Shown here: piece by piece, positions 1 to 7,553 of the stretch
Layout: the number at the start of each line of letters is the position of its first letter
Numbering within the stretch: the first letter of the stretch is position 1
Assembly: GCA_016714565.1 (NCBI GenBank)
Contig: JADKDM010000013.1
Coordinates: 1-64,000 of the forward strand
Length of the DNA stretch: 64,000 bases
Direction of reading: 5' to 3'
From: Candidatus Villigracilis propinquus
Lineage (GTDB): Bacteria; Chloroflexota; Anaerolineae; Anaerolineales; Villigracilaceae
The notes under the pieces: generated by a model
Told to the model about the DNA's origin: nothing
Database searches by the model: none
What the model saw: the letters and a program-made list of their open reading frames with translations, nothing else
Translations under genes and position numbers: made by a program

Positions 1-713
1 TTTCCAAAGTGCGGAGTGTAGCGAATATCGTCCTTGCGTGGACGTGGGAGATCAACCTCCACGTCCATTTTTATTTTGCCGGGGCGTTGAGTCAGCACAA
101 GGACACGGTCTGCCAAAAACAAAGACTCGTTGATGGAATGTGTCACCATGATGACCGTCTTTTGCTTGGCCTGCCAGATGCGCGAAAGTTCCGTCCACAT
201 GCGTTCGCGGGTGAGAGCATCCAGCGAGGCAAAAGGCTCATCGAGCAGAAGCAGGTCAGGGTCATGGATGAGCGCGCGCGCGATTCCCACACGCTGGGCC
301 ATGCCGCCGGACAAATCGCGCGGCCACGAGTCTTCGAATCCATCCAATCCCACCAGTTCGATCATCTCCTGCGCTTTTTTCCGCGCAGTGGATTCATCCG
401 CGCCTTCCAGTTCCAGCGGGAGTTTGATGTTATCCAACACGCTGCGCCACGGCATGAGGCTGGGCTGTTGAAAGACCATGCCGATCTTCGGCTGCTGGGC
501 TTGAATAAAATTTACAGTCCCCGATGTAGGCTGCAACAAATTCGCGAGGACGCGCAGCAAGGTTGTCTTGCCCGAACCCGATGGGCCGAGAAAACAAATA
601 AATTCACGCGGCGAAACATCGAACGAAATATTTTCAAGCGCTTGAAGTCCGCCGTTGCTGTCAGGAAAAACAACGGAGAGGTTTTGAACGGAGAGGGTGG
701 GGTGTTGTGGCAT
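1..713 (-). CDS. ABC transporter ATP-binding protein, riboflavin-type importer (3' end cut by window)
   Basis: The minus-strand frame opens with ATG at 711-713 and runs off the left edge, so the C-terminus is missing (237 codons visible). The translation shows a Walker A (GPSGSGKTT), a Q-loop region (GMVFQQPSLMPW), a signature (DLSGGMAQR), a Walker B (LLLLDEPFASLD) and the switch His (VTHSINES). This is the NitT/TauT/SsuB/ThiZ class of ATPase, which powers uptake with NMT1-like binding proteins. It is the distal gene of an operon with the binding protein (783-1763) and permease (1918-2725). The upstream FMN riboswitch points to riboflavin or a related flavin precursor as substrate; that assignment comes from context, not from the ATPase. 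Confidence 0.9.
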   Translation of the reverse strand, partial: MPQHPTLSVQNLSVVFPDSNGGLQALENISFDVSPREFICFLGPSGSGKTTLLRVLANLLQPTSGTVNFIQAQQPKIGMVFQQPSLMPWRSVLDNIKLPLELEGADESTARKKAQEMIELVGLDGFEDSWPRDLSGGMAQRVGIARALIHDPDLLLLDEPFASLDALTRERMWTELSRIWQAKQKTVIMVTHSINESLFLADRVLVLTQRPGKIKMDVEVDLPRPRKDDIRYTPHFG

Positions 714-723
714 GGTAAAAGAT

Positions 724-785
724 TTACCAATTACCAATTACGGTTATAACAAGTTTTGTAATTGGCAATTGGTAATTGGTAATTA
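724..785. repeat. Inverted repeat of TTACCAATTACCAATTA between ATPase and binding-protein genes
   Basis: The left arm at about 724-740 is matched by its complement in the right arm at about 759-785, which has an extra TTGG copy. It lies wholly between the stop of the binding-protein gene and the ATPase start. It could form an intercistronic hairpin that protects or partly terminates the mRNA. A short related TAATTGGTAATTA stretch sits near 7345. Confidence 0.6.
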
Positions 786-1763
786 CGGCACAAACTCATT
801 CGTGAACGCCTTGCTCAAATCAATTGGCGCGGGGATCAATTCCATCTTAACCAAAAGATCGTTCATGTTCTCCCATGCTTGCGGGTCAGAGAAGCCAATG
901 CGCTCGGCTTGCCAAAACTCAATGGATGTCGTCAACACTTGCATCTGCACGGCCTTATCCTGATCTTTCAAATTCTCCACGAACTTCAAACTGATCTCGT
1001 AGGCTTCATCAGGGTTCGCGATCGTATCCGCAATGCCGCGAGCAAACGCGCGCGCCATGCCTTTCACCAACTCGGGCTCATCCTTGATCGTCATTTCACT
1101 GGTCACGATCCCGTTCGCAGTCAACTGCACATAATCGGCCACGCGCAATTCATTCAACTTGAAATCCTGCGCTGCCAAAACGATGGGCTCATTCGCGGCA
1201 TACCCAACCACAATGTCGGTTTGCCCGCTGGCGAATGCTTCCACCTGATTGAAGCCGATCGCATCCATCGTCACATCATCAGCAGTGAGTCCGGCAGAAA
1301 ACAGCACAGCCTCCAAACCAATGTAATTCGCACCGAACAAACCGGGCAAACCAATGTTCTGTCCCTTCAGATCGGCAGGCTCATTGATGTTCAACTCAGG
1401 AGCAGAAATAATTGAGATCGGAAATTGCTGATACCACGCAAACGCATACACCACAGGCAATTCCTGCGCGCGCGCCAAAAGCACCTGCTCGCCCGAAGCC
1501 ACCGCAAACGGCAGTTCCCCTGCGCCAACCAACGCCACACCATCGGTCTCGAAGGAATAATCAAATTCGATCTCGATCCCTTCTTCGGCAAAATAACCTT
1601 TATCTACTGCGACATAAAATGGCGCATATTGAATATTTGGGATGTAGCCCATCGGCAGCTTGATCTTGCGGACTGCTCCCGCATCATTTCCGCCCTGTGA
1701 GCTGCCACAGGCCGAAAGGCTGAGTGCCAGCCCAAGCATGAGTAAAACTAATTTCTTAAACAT
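783..1763 (-). CDS. ribY: NMT1/THI5-like substrate-binding lipoprotein, probable riboflavin-binding RibY
   Basis: 326 aa. The N-terminus is a lipoprotein signal peptide with lipobox LSAC (cysteine at residue 19) followed by a Ser/Gly/Asn linker. The mature part starts with MGYIPNIQYAPFYVAVDKG and continues as a NMT1/SsuA-type periplasmic-binding fold. Motifs such as LKGQNIGLPGLFGANYIG fit the Chloroflexota RibY group, known as the binding component of FMN-riboswitch-controlled riboflavin ABC transporters. It lies between the permease and ATPase genes on the same strand. Thiamine-precursor or sulfonate binding would be the alternatives if the riboswitch were ignored. The symbol rests on family resemblance plus the riboswitch. 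Confidence 0.8.
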   Translation of the reverse strand: MFKKLVLLMLGLALSLSACGSSQGGNDAGAVRKIKLPMGYIPNIQYAPFYVAVDKGYFAEEGIEIEFDYSFETDGVALVGAGELPFAVASGEQVLLARAQELPVVYAFAWYQQFPISIISAPELNINEPADLKGQNIGLPGLFGANYIGLEAVLFSAGLTADDVTMDAIGFNQVEAFASGQTDIVVGYAANEPIVLAAQDFKLNELRVADYVQLTANGIVTSEMTIKDEPELVKGMARAFARGIADTIANPDEAYEISLKFVENLKDQDKAVQMQVLTTSIEFWQAERIGFSDPQAWENMNDLLVKMELIPAPIDLSKAFTNEFVP

Positions 1764-1786
1764 TGAGTCTCCTATGAATTTACCTC

Positions 1787-1910
1787 GTCATTGCGAGGAG
1801 GGCACTTGCTCTTCCCGACGACACTTGCGCCGCGCGCCAGTGCGGTGAGCAATCTCCTGTGCTATGGCTGAGATTGCTTCGGGCGAAAGAACATCGCCCT
1901 CGCAATGACG
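1787..1910. repeat. REP-like palindromic repeat, family 1, copy a
   Basis: It opens with TCATTGCGAGGAG and closes with CTCGCAATGACGG. Internal arms carry GCAATCTCCTG and GAGATTGCTTCGGGCG. The same architecture recurs at 7110-7201, 18884-18980 and 48372-48470. This copy is longer (about 124 bp) and has an extra GC-rich segment in the left arm. It separates the permease gene from the binding-protein gene. Confidence 0.85.
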
Positions 1911-1917
1911 GGTAATT

Positions 1918-2725
1918 TTATTTTTGCCACTTCAAAAATCTTTTCTCCAACAACGTCACCACGCCATACATGGATAACGCCAGCGCGATCAACATGAACA
2001 CCGCCACAAAGACCATGGACGTGTCATATTGAAAATCGCCAAGCTGCAAGAGGAAGCCAAGTCCCTGTTCTGCATCCACCAGCTCGCCAACGATGGCGCC
2101 AATGACAGATAGGGTTGCGCCGATCCGTAATCCGCCGAGCATGATCGGCAGCGAAGCGGGGATTTCCAGCTTCAGCAAAATCTGCAAGCGGGTTGCACGG
2201 ATGGAATTCATCAGGTCATACAACGCGGTCGGGACGGCGCGCACGCCAACAACGGTATTCACCAAAACGGGGAAGAACACGATCAACGCGCAGATGACCA
2301 CCTTCGAGAGAATCCCATCTCCAAGCCAAATGACCAGCAGCGGCGCAATTGCGACCACGGGAATGGCCTGACTTGCGACAAGATATGGCGAAAGGATTTT
2401 TTCAAGCGAGCGTGATTTTGCAAGCGCATACCCCATAACGGTGGCAAAGGTCACGCCTACCAGCAACCCCAATAGAATTTCTGCCAGCGTGATGCCCGTG
2501 TGATAGATCAGGCTTCCGTCGCTGAGAGCCTTGAGGAAGCGTGACCAAACGTCCACTGGGGCGGGCAGGATGAAGCGCGGGAGTTGAGTCCACTGCACGA
2601 TCAGTTGCCATGCGAGCAGGGCAAAGACGATGGAGAGAATGGCTGGAAGGATATTTTGAAATCGCTTGAACTGACAAAAAAATGCGCCTCGCTTGTATCA
2701 AGTATCGGGGCGCAGAAACAGGCAT
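1918..2725 (-). CDS. ribX: ABC transporter permease, riboflavin-type importer, with a probable 1-nt frameshift
   Basis: The open part from a GTG at 2598 to 1918 gives a BPD_transp_1 permease (226 aa) with the EAA-like loop near ATRLQILLKLEIPASLPIML. The essential first membrane helix (LPAILSIVFALLAWQL) lies upstream of that GTG in the same frame, but has no usable start before an in-frame TGA at 2698-2700. Reading one base fewer in the seven-base T run of the coding strand (2676-2682) joins it to an upstream frame with ATG at 2723-2725 and gives a normal ~268-aa permease. The run is either a sequencing error or a recent inactivating indel. The gene directly follows the riboswitch terminator. 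The exact start is uncertain (a GTG at 2755 is in frame but overlaps the terminator tail). Confidence 0.75.
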
Positions 2726-2756
2726 CCGCGGCGCGTGAAGCGGTTTACTATCCACA

Positions 2757-2790
2757 AAGAAAAACCCGAAAACAAAGAATGTTTTCGGGG
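2757..2790 (-). terminator. Rho-independent terminator of the FMN riboswitch expression platform
   Basis: On the minus strand a perfect 9-bp stem CCCGAAAAC / GTTTTCGGG (2765-2789) with a 7-nt loop is followed by TTTTTCTTT. It lies between the aptamer (2829-3010) and the permease start, as expected for transcription attenuation when FMN is bound. Confidence 0.9.
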
Positions 2791-2828
2791 CGTGAATCCA
2801 AACAGCGACGACGAGTCGTGTTGCTTAT

Positions 2829-3010
2829 ACCTTCTACTATCCAGACTATACTGTCGGCCCCGGAATGTCACCGGGTCATGCTTGCTTTTTGCGGCGCCTG
2901 CTTCTCAAGGGAGAAGCTGTCACTGCCCAAAGAGGCTCGTGGGCTTTACCACCGATCGGGAATTCACCTGCTTTTTGTTCGCGCAAGTGTCACCCTGCCC
3001 CGAAGGTCGA
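2829..3010 (-). ncRNA. FMN riboswitch (RFN element)
   Basis: Read on the minus strand from about 3010, the conserved RFN blocks appear in order: CTTCGGGGCAGGGTG, AATTCCCGATCGG, GGTAAAGCCCACGAGCC, GGTGACATTCCGGGGCCGAC, and AGTATAGTCTGGATAGTAG with closing GAAGGT. The 5' and 3' ends pair (CTTCGG region with GAAGGT). A terminator lies 40 nt downstream, followed by the flavin transporter genes. Such elements bind FMN and shut off riboflavin synthesis or uptake genes when flavin is plentiful. Confidence 0.95.
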
Positions 3011-3055
3011 TATTAAGTTGTTGGGATTATACCCGTTACGGGTACGATAACGCAA

Positions 3056-3247
3056 TTAGGCTTTGACGATGCAGTCTACCGGGCAGACGGAAACGCACTT
3101 GGGGGAATCGAAGTGGCCTTCGCATTCAACGCAGGTGGCCTGGTCGATCACATACAGGGTGCCGTCGCCTTCGGTGATGGATTCGGTTGGGCAATCGGGT
3201 ACACAGGCACCGCAGGCGATGCAGTCATCTTGGATTTTCATGGTCAT
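3056..3247 (-). CDS. 2[4Fe-4S] ferredoxin, Allochromatium-type
   Basis: 63 aa. Two cysteine clusters are seen: CIACGACVPDCP, and CVECEGHFDSPKCVSVCP. The second has eight residues between its second and third cysteines, the longer spacing of Alvin-like (Fdx/YfhL-type) low-potential ferredoxins. The start at 3247 (ATGACCATGAAA) is preceded by AAAGGAAAA at good spacing; the second ATG at 3241 is possible. Soluble cytoplasmic electron carrier. No redox partner gene is adjacent, so its role is open. The FMN riboswitch begins about 45 bp downstream on the same strand. Confidence 0.93.
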   Translation of the reverse strand: MTMKIQDDCIACGACVPDCPTESITEGDGTLYVIDQATCVECEGHFDSPKCVSVCPVDCIVKA

Positions 3248-3349
3248 GGGATATTTTCCTTTTCGTAGTTTGAGATTTCCGTTTAAGGTATCCCATCGCA
3301 TTTCACGCGTCAATTGACTATCGTCTTTTATTTGTTGAATTTTGTAATA

Positions 3350-3382
3350 AAAAAACAGACAGCCTTGAAGACCGTCTGTCAA
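3350..3382 (-). terminator. Terminator downstream of the zinc-ribbon gene
   Basis: The minus strand reads ACAGACGGTC, loop TTCAA, GGCTGTCTGT and then TTTTTTTA. The stem includes two G-U pairs. It falls between the zinc-ribbon gene and the ferredoxin gene. Confidence 0.85.
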
Positions 3383-3405
3383 TATGATGATGTGCAGTTA
3401 ATTTA

Positions 3406-3669
3406 TTATTGAGTTTGGAGGATGTAGTTCACTGCTGCCAGACCTCCGCATATACAAAAAGCGATCACAAACGAACCAACAAAATACAAGATGATGTTTC
3501 GCTGATTGGACTGGCCTGTTTTGCCGTTATATTGCGTGCCGCAGCTTTGGCATTTGACGTGGGTAAACATGGACGGGCCAACCGCGCCTCCCCACCAGGT
3601 GTAGCTGACCTTCTTTGCGTTGTTTTGTCCACAATTGGGACAGGCAGCATATTGAATTGGGTTTTTCAT
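3406..3669 (-). CDS. Small zinc-ribbon membrane protein of unknown function
   Basis: 87 aa. Two CXXC pairs (CPNCGQ near residue 10 and CQSCGT near residue 40) form a zinc ribbon. A single hydrophobic segment follows near the C-terminus (about residues 61-83, IILYFVGSFVIAFCICGG), so the protein is probably membrane-tethered with the ribbon in the cytoplasm. An AGGAACCTC-like Shine-Dalgarno precedes the ATG. It resembles generic one-ribbon one-TM proteins; no specific family is recognised. It appears to be transcribed alone, with its own terminator. Confidence 0.7.
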   Translation of the reverse strand: MKNPIQYAACPNCGQNNAKKVSYTWWGGAVGPSMFTHVKCQSCGTQYNGKTGQSNQRNIILYFVGSFVIAFCICGGLAAVNYILQTQ

Positions 3670-3766
3670 GAGGTTCCTCCAGAGTAGATGATTGCCACAT
3701 AATACAGGAAAATTTTATTTTGTCATATCATACAAATGTAGGGGCAGGGTGCCTGCCCCCTGCAAA

Positions 3767-4279
3767 TCAAACAGAATTTTCACGCAGCCGTGCCATCGCA
3801 TACACATCCACGAACTGCCCATCACGATATGCAAAGCGGACATGTGTGCCTTCGGTGACAAAACCGAATTTTTTATACAGGCTGATCGCAGGTTCATTAT
3901 CGGTGTAGACTTCCAACTCAATGCGGGAAAGATTGAGCCAATTATCGGCCAAGTCCATTGCGGCGGACATAAGCGCAGACCCAACTCCTTTTCCCTGCCA
4001 ATCGTCTCGGACTGCCATGCCGATCTGACCCACATGCCTGCGGCGGGGGTTGTGAGGAAAGGTATGTAGACCTATCTGTCCGACAATTTCATCTTCCATG
4101 CAAGCCAGCAGGTTGAATGTTCCATCCATTGGATCTGCCAGACGCTTGCGCCACAAATCGATGGAAGGAAAGGGAAGCTGCAACGTCCCACGCATGGCAT
4201 TGGGACCTGAAAATATCTGGCATACTCCTTCAGCATCGGATGGTTCCGCACGGCGGATGGTGAATGTTGTTTTATCCAT
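3767..4279 (-). CDS. GNAT N-acetyltransferase, YhhY/AaaT-like
   Basis: 170 aa, one GNAT domain. The N-terminus (FTIRRAEPSDAEGVCQIF) is followed by GTLQLPFPSIDLWRKRLAD, close to the E. coli YhhY segment with LQ-P-PS---W--RL. The acetyl-CoA loop is DDWQGKGVGSALM near residues 91-103, and the C-terminal motif is ISLYKKFGFVTEGTHVR. YhhY acetylates free amino acids and amino acid analogues in E. coli. The substrate here is inferred only from that similarity. No operon partner: valS lies downstream behind a separate leader. Confidence 0.85.
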   Translation of the reverse strand: MDKTTFTIRRAEPSDAEGVCQIFSGPNAMRGTLQLPFPSIDLWRKRLADPMDGTFNLLACMEDEIVGQIGLHTFPHNPRRRHVGQIGMAVRDDWQGKGVGSALMSAAMDLADNWLNLSRIELEVYTDNEPAISLYKKFGFVTEGTHVRFAYRDGQFVDVYAMARLRENSV

Positions 4280-4321
4280 AAGAACCTCTGAAATATTTAT
4301 ACAACAATATTGATCATTTTC

Positions 4322-4359
4322 ACAAAAGACCCTAAAGGTTTTGGAAACCTTCAGGGTCT
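4322..4359 (-). terminator. valS terminator
   Basis: On the minus strand AGACCCTGAAGGTTT pairs with AACCTTTAGGGTCT (stem 4327-4359 with one mismatch) and is followed by TTTTGTG. It lies 22 bp past the valS stop. Confidence 0.85.
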
Positions 4360-4381
4360 GAACTGCATCAAAAACAAATAT

Positions 4382-7096
4382 TTACTTCAACTGCGCTTTG
4401 ATCTTCTCGGCCGTATCTCTATATCCAGCCAGTTTCTCGCGCTCTTTCGCGATCAACGCGGCAGGCGCTTTATTGGCGAAGTCACTGCCTAGCAAAGTTT
4501 CCAACCTTTGAATGTGAGACTCAGCTTCCTTGAGTTCTTTTTCAAGGCGGGCCTTTTCATTCGCCAAATCCACCATGCCTGCGAGGGGGAGATAGATTTC
4601 CACGGAGCCAACCACGAGAGCGGTGGCGTCTTTGGGTTTCTCGGCAAGTGACGATTGAATCACGAACTGTGATTGATCAATCCCTGAAAGGGATGCGATC
4701 ACCTTTGCCTGCGCCGTCAACAAGTCCAGCTTTGCACCTGCGGAAATGCTCGCCGCGATCTTCTTACTGGGAGCCACATTCTTTTCAGCGCGCAGGTTAC
4801 GGATGGAACGCACGATCTCCTGGATCAAGGTGAAGTCTGCGATCTTTTCTTCCTCCCAACCTTCCACATCACGCGGCTCGGGGAATTTGGCAACGATCAA
4901 CGCATTGGGCCAGTCTTTGGCAAGATCGGAGATTGGAGATTCGAGAAGCGATCCGCGCAAGTGTCCCCAAATTTCTTCGGTTACAAATGGTGTGAACGGA
5001 TGAAGCAAACGCAGGGATATATCAAACACACGCGCAAGCGTTTCCACTGTCTGCTTTCTGCTTTCCGCACGCTCCGCGTGCATTTGCCCTTTGGCAATTT
5101 CCACGTACCAGTCCGCGAAGTCTGACCAGATGAAATCATAGATCTGCTGGCCTGCCTGCCCGTATTGGAAGTTCTGGAATTGACGTTCTACATCGCGGGT
5201 GAGTTGCTGAAGTTTTGCCCAGATCCAGGAGTCGGCGAGGGAATAGGAATCAGGGGCTAGGGATTCGGAACTAGTCCCTAGTTCCTGATCACCAAGTCCC
5301 TCGATAGCGTTAATCACAAACCGTCCCGCATTCCACAACTTGTTTGCGAAGTTACGATTGGCTTCCACTTTCTTAAGCCCAACGTTTGTATCATTTCCGG
5401 GTGTCGAACCAACTAACAGCGTGAAACGAAGCGCGTCTGTGCCGAATTCATCCATGACGATGAGCGGGTCAATCACATTGCCCTTGGTCTTGGACATTTT
5501 ATGTCCATGCTCATCACGCACGAGGCCATGCAAATAAACGGTGTGGAAGGGAACCTGTCCCGTGTATTCCAAACCGCTCATGATCATGCGCGCCACCCAG
5601 AAGAACAAAATGTCGTAGCCCGTTTCCATGTAGGAAGTGGGATAGAAATATTTGAAGTCGGGCGTTTGCTCGGGCCAGCCCAGCGTGGAGAACGGCCACA
5701 AGCCCGAAGAGAACCACGTATCCAACACATCGTCATCCTGACGAATTTCCTTCGAGCCGCAGGTCGCGCATTCGGTCGGGTCTTCGCGCGCCACGGTCAT
5801 GTGATGGTTGGGGCAATACCACACGGGGATGCGATGTCCCCACCACAGTTGGCGGCTGATACACCAATCCTTGATATTCTCAAGCCAGTTGTAATAGGTC
5901 TTTTCAAAACGCTCGGGCACGATCTTGATGCGCCCGTCTTTGACAGCCGCAAGACCAGCCTCAGCCAACGGATCGATCTTCACGAACCATTGCTCGGAGA
6001 TCATCGGCTCGACAATTTCACCACCGCGCTGTGAACGCGGGATGGTCGTCATATATTTTTCTTCTTTGATGACGAGCCCCGCCTCTTTCATCTCCGCCCA
6101 AAGCTGCTTCCTCGCCTCGAACCGATCCTGGCCCTGATATTTTCCGCCATTCTCGTTGACCTTGGCTTCTTTATCCAACATGGAGATGATCGGCAAATTA
6201 TGGCGCTGCGCGATGGCATAGTCGTTCGGGTCGTGCCCCGGCGTGATCTTGAGCGCGCCCGTACCGAATTCCATGCTGACGTATTCATCCGCGATGACGG
6301 GGATCTCACGTCCAAGCATTGGGACGATGGCTGTCTTGCCGATGAATTTCTTAAAGCGTTCATCCTCAGGGTGAACTGCCACAGCCGTATCGCCAAGAAT
6401 TGTCTCAGGGCGGATGGTTGCAACAGGGATAAATTCGTCTGAATCTTTGAGCATGTATTTGAAGTAATACAGCTTCGCTTCTTCATCACTGTATTCCACT
6501 TCGAGGTCTGACACAGCGGTCTTGAGTCCAGGTGACCAGTTGATGAGACGCGGGCCGCGGTAGATCAGTCCTTTCTCATAGAGGCGGACAAATGCTTCTC
6601 GCACAGCGCGACTCAGGCCATCATCAAGGGTGAAGCGTTCTCTATCCCAATCACAGGAGGCGCCCATGCGTCGAATCTGATTCGTGATCATGCCGCCGTA
6701 TTTGTGCTTCCAATCCCATGTGCGTTTGATGAATGCCTCGCGGCCGATCTCTTCGCGAGTCACTTCTTCGGTTTTCAACAGATCGCGCTCCACCATGAGC
6801 TGCGTGGCAATGCCCGCATGGTCGGTGCCGGGAACCCACAACGTGGAGAAGCCCTTCATGCGATGATAACGAACCATGAGATCTTCCACGCTGACGAACA
6901 TGGCGTGACCGATGTGCAGCTCACCCGTCACATTGGGGGGGGGAATCGTAAGAACGAACGTTTTGACGTTCGGGTCAAAGTTCGGCTTGTTGGGGTCGTT
7001 ATGCGGCTTGAAGAATCCGCCTGTTTCCCACATCGCATAAATGCGCTGTTCGGTGGATTTGAAATCGTACGCTTTTGGTAATTCCTGTTTGGTCAT
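4382..7096 (-). CDS. valS: Valyl-tRNA synthetase
   Basis: 904 aa, the usual bacterial ValRS length. Class I signatures are seen: PPPNVTGELHIGHAM (HIGH motif near residue 60) and HKMSKTKGNVIDP (KMSKS). The CP1 editing domain lies between them (TIRPETILGDTAVAVHPED). The anticodon-binding domain includes PFTPFVTEEIWGHL. The C-terminus ends in the Val-tRNA synthetase arm coiled coil (ANEKARLEKELKEAESHIQ). It charges tRNA-Val with ATP and valine and edits threonine. A T-box leader at about 7208-7420 shows regulation by uncharged tRNA. A TTG/ATG choice is not an issue: ATG at 7096 fits the family start. Confidence 0.98.
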   Translation of the reverse strand: MTKQELPKAYDFKSTEQRIYAMWETGGFFKPHNDPNKPNFDPNVKTFVLTIPPPNVTGELHIGHAMFVSVEDLMVRYHRMKGFSTLWVPGTDHAGIATQLMVERDLLKTEEVTREEIGREAFIKRTWDWKHKYGGMITNQIRRMGASCDWDRERFTLDDGLSRAVREAFVRLYEKGLIYRGPRLINWSPGLKTAVSDLEVEYSDEEAKLYYFKYMLKDSDEFIPVATIRPETILGDTAVAVHPEDERFKKFIGKTAIVPMLGREIPVIADEYVSMEFGTGALKITPGHDPNDYAIAQRHNLPIISMLDKEAKVNENGGKYQGQDRFEARKQLWAEMKEAGLVIKEEKYMTTIPRSQRGGEIVEPMISEQWFVKIDPLAEAGLAAVKDGRIKIVPERFEKTYYNWLENIKDWCISRQLWWGHRIPVWYCPNHHMTVAREDPTECATCGSKEIRQDDDVLDTWFSSGLWPFSTLGWPEQTPDFKYFYPTSYMETGYDILFFWVARMIMSGLEYTGQVPFHTVYLHGLVRDEHGHKMSKTKGNVIDPLIVMDEFGTDALRFTLLVGSTPGNDTNVGLKKVEANRNFANKLWNAGRFVINAIEGLGDQELGTSSESLAPDSYSLADSWIWAKLQQLTRDVERQFQNFQYGQAGQQIYDFIWSDFADWYVEIAKGQMHAERAESRKQTVETLARVFDISLRLLHPFTPFVTEEIWGHLRGSLLESPISDLAKDWPNALIVAKFPEPRDVEGWEEEKIADFTLIQEIVRSIRNLRAEKNVAPSKKIAASISAGAKLDLLTAQAKVIASLSGIDQSQFVIQSSLAEKPKDATALVVGSVEIYLPLAGMVDLANEKARLEKELKEAESHIQRLETLLGSDFANKAPAALIAKEREKLAGYRDTAEKIKAQLK

Positions 7097-7109
7097 TCGT
7101 GCTCCTCAT

Positions 7110-7201
7110 GTCATTGCGAGGGCGATCTTGTTCTTTGCCCGAAGCAATCTCCAGAAATGTGTGAGATTGCTTCGGCGGGCGAACACCGCCTCGCAATGAC
7201 G
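7110..7201. repeat. REP-like palindromic repeat, family 1, copy b
   Basis: It starts TCATTGCGAGGGCG and ends CCTCGCAATGACG. Inner arms are CCCGAAGCAATCTCC and GAGATTGCTTCGGCGGGC. It sits between the T-box terminator and the valS start codon, so it is transcribed into the valS leader and can form a long hairpin just before the ribosome-binding region. Confidence 0.9.
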
Positions 7202-7207
7202 TTGTTA

Positions 7208-7420
7208 AATTAAAAACACTCCGTCCATCATGAGGACGAAGTGTTAACTTCGCGGTACCACCTCAATTCGCCGTTTTGGGCGGCGCACTTGGTGACCGAC
7301 AATCATCGGTCTTTGCTGTAACGGGCAATCCCGTGCTGGTCTAGTAATTGGTAATTATCAATTTTCTTCAGCAATGAATTCAGACGACTTCAGCGGCTTT
7401 TTGCTGTGGAAGCTTCCAGC
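7208..7420 (-). ncRNA. T-box leader of valS
   Basis: The minus strand contains the T-box core AATTGAGGTGGTACCGCG (about 7250-7267), followed by a terminator: AACACTTCGTCC, loop, GGACGGAGTGTT, TTTAATTT (7208-7245). Upstream hairpins include GACCGATGATTGTCGGTC (stem III-like) and a GGAAGC...GCTTCC arm of stem I. The UGGN motif pairs with the free CCA end of uncharged tRNA to form the antiterminator. GTC valine codons occur at 7383-7388 in the stem I region, but I could not fix the specifier loop. The 5' limit is approximate. Confidence 0.92.
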
Positions 7421-7442
7421 CAAGGCTTCCTTCTCTATCAGC

Positions 7443-7489
7443 GTTGGTTTCGATACGGTCGAGAAAAATACTCGACCTACTCAACCACC
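7443..7489. repeat. Palindromic repeat, family 2, copy a
   Basis: GTTGGTTTCGATACGGTCGAG, short AT loop, CTCGACCTACTCAACCACC. Same family as 19768-19810, 61982-62028 and 62056-62129. It lies between the ROK gene stop and the valS T-box leader; the rest of 7490-7553 shows nothing recognisable. Confidence 0.8.
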
Positions 7490-7553
7490 ACGTACTACTT
7501 CTGAATGGCGAGATTATATGCGGGTGGGAACAATGCGTCAAGAAAATATCAGG

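Noticed and set aside
9..749. 246-codon open frame on the plus strand
   Set aside because: It is antisense to the ABC ATPase, whose Walker and signature motifs are clear on the minus strand.
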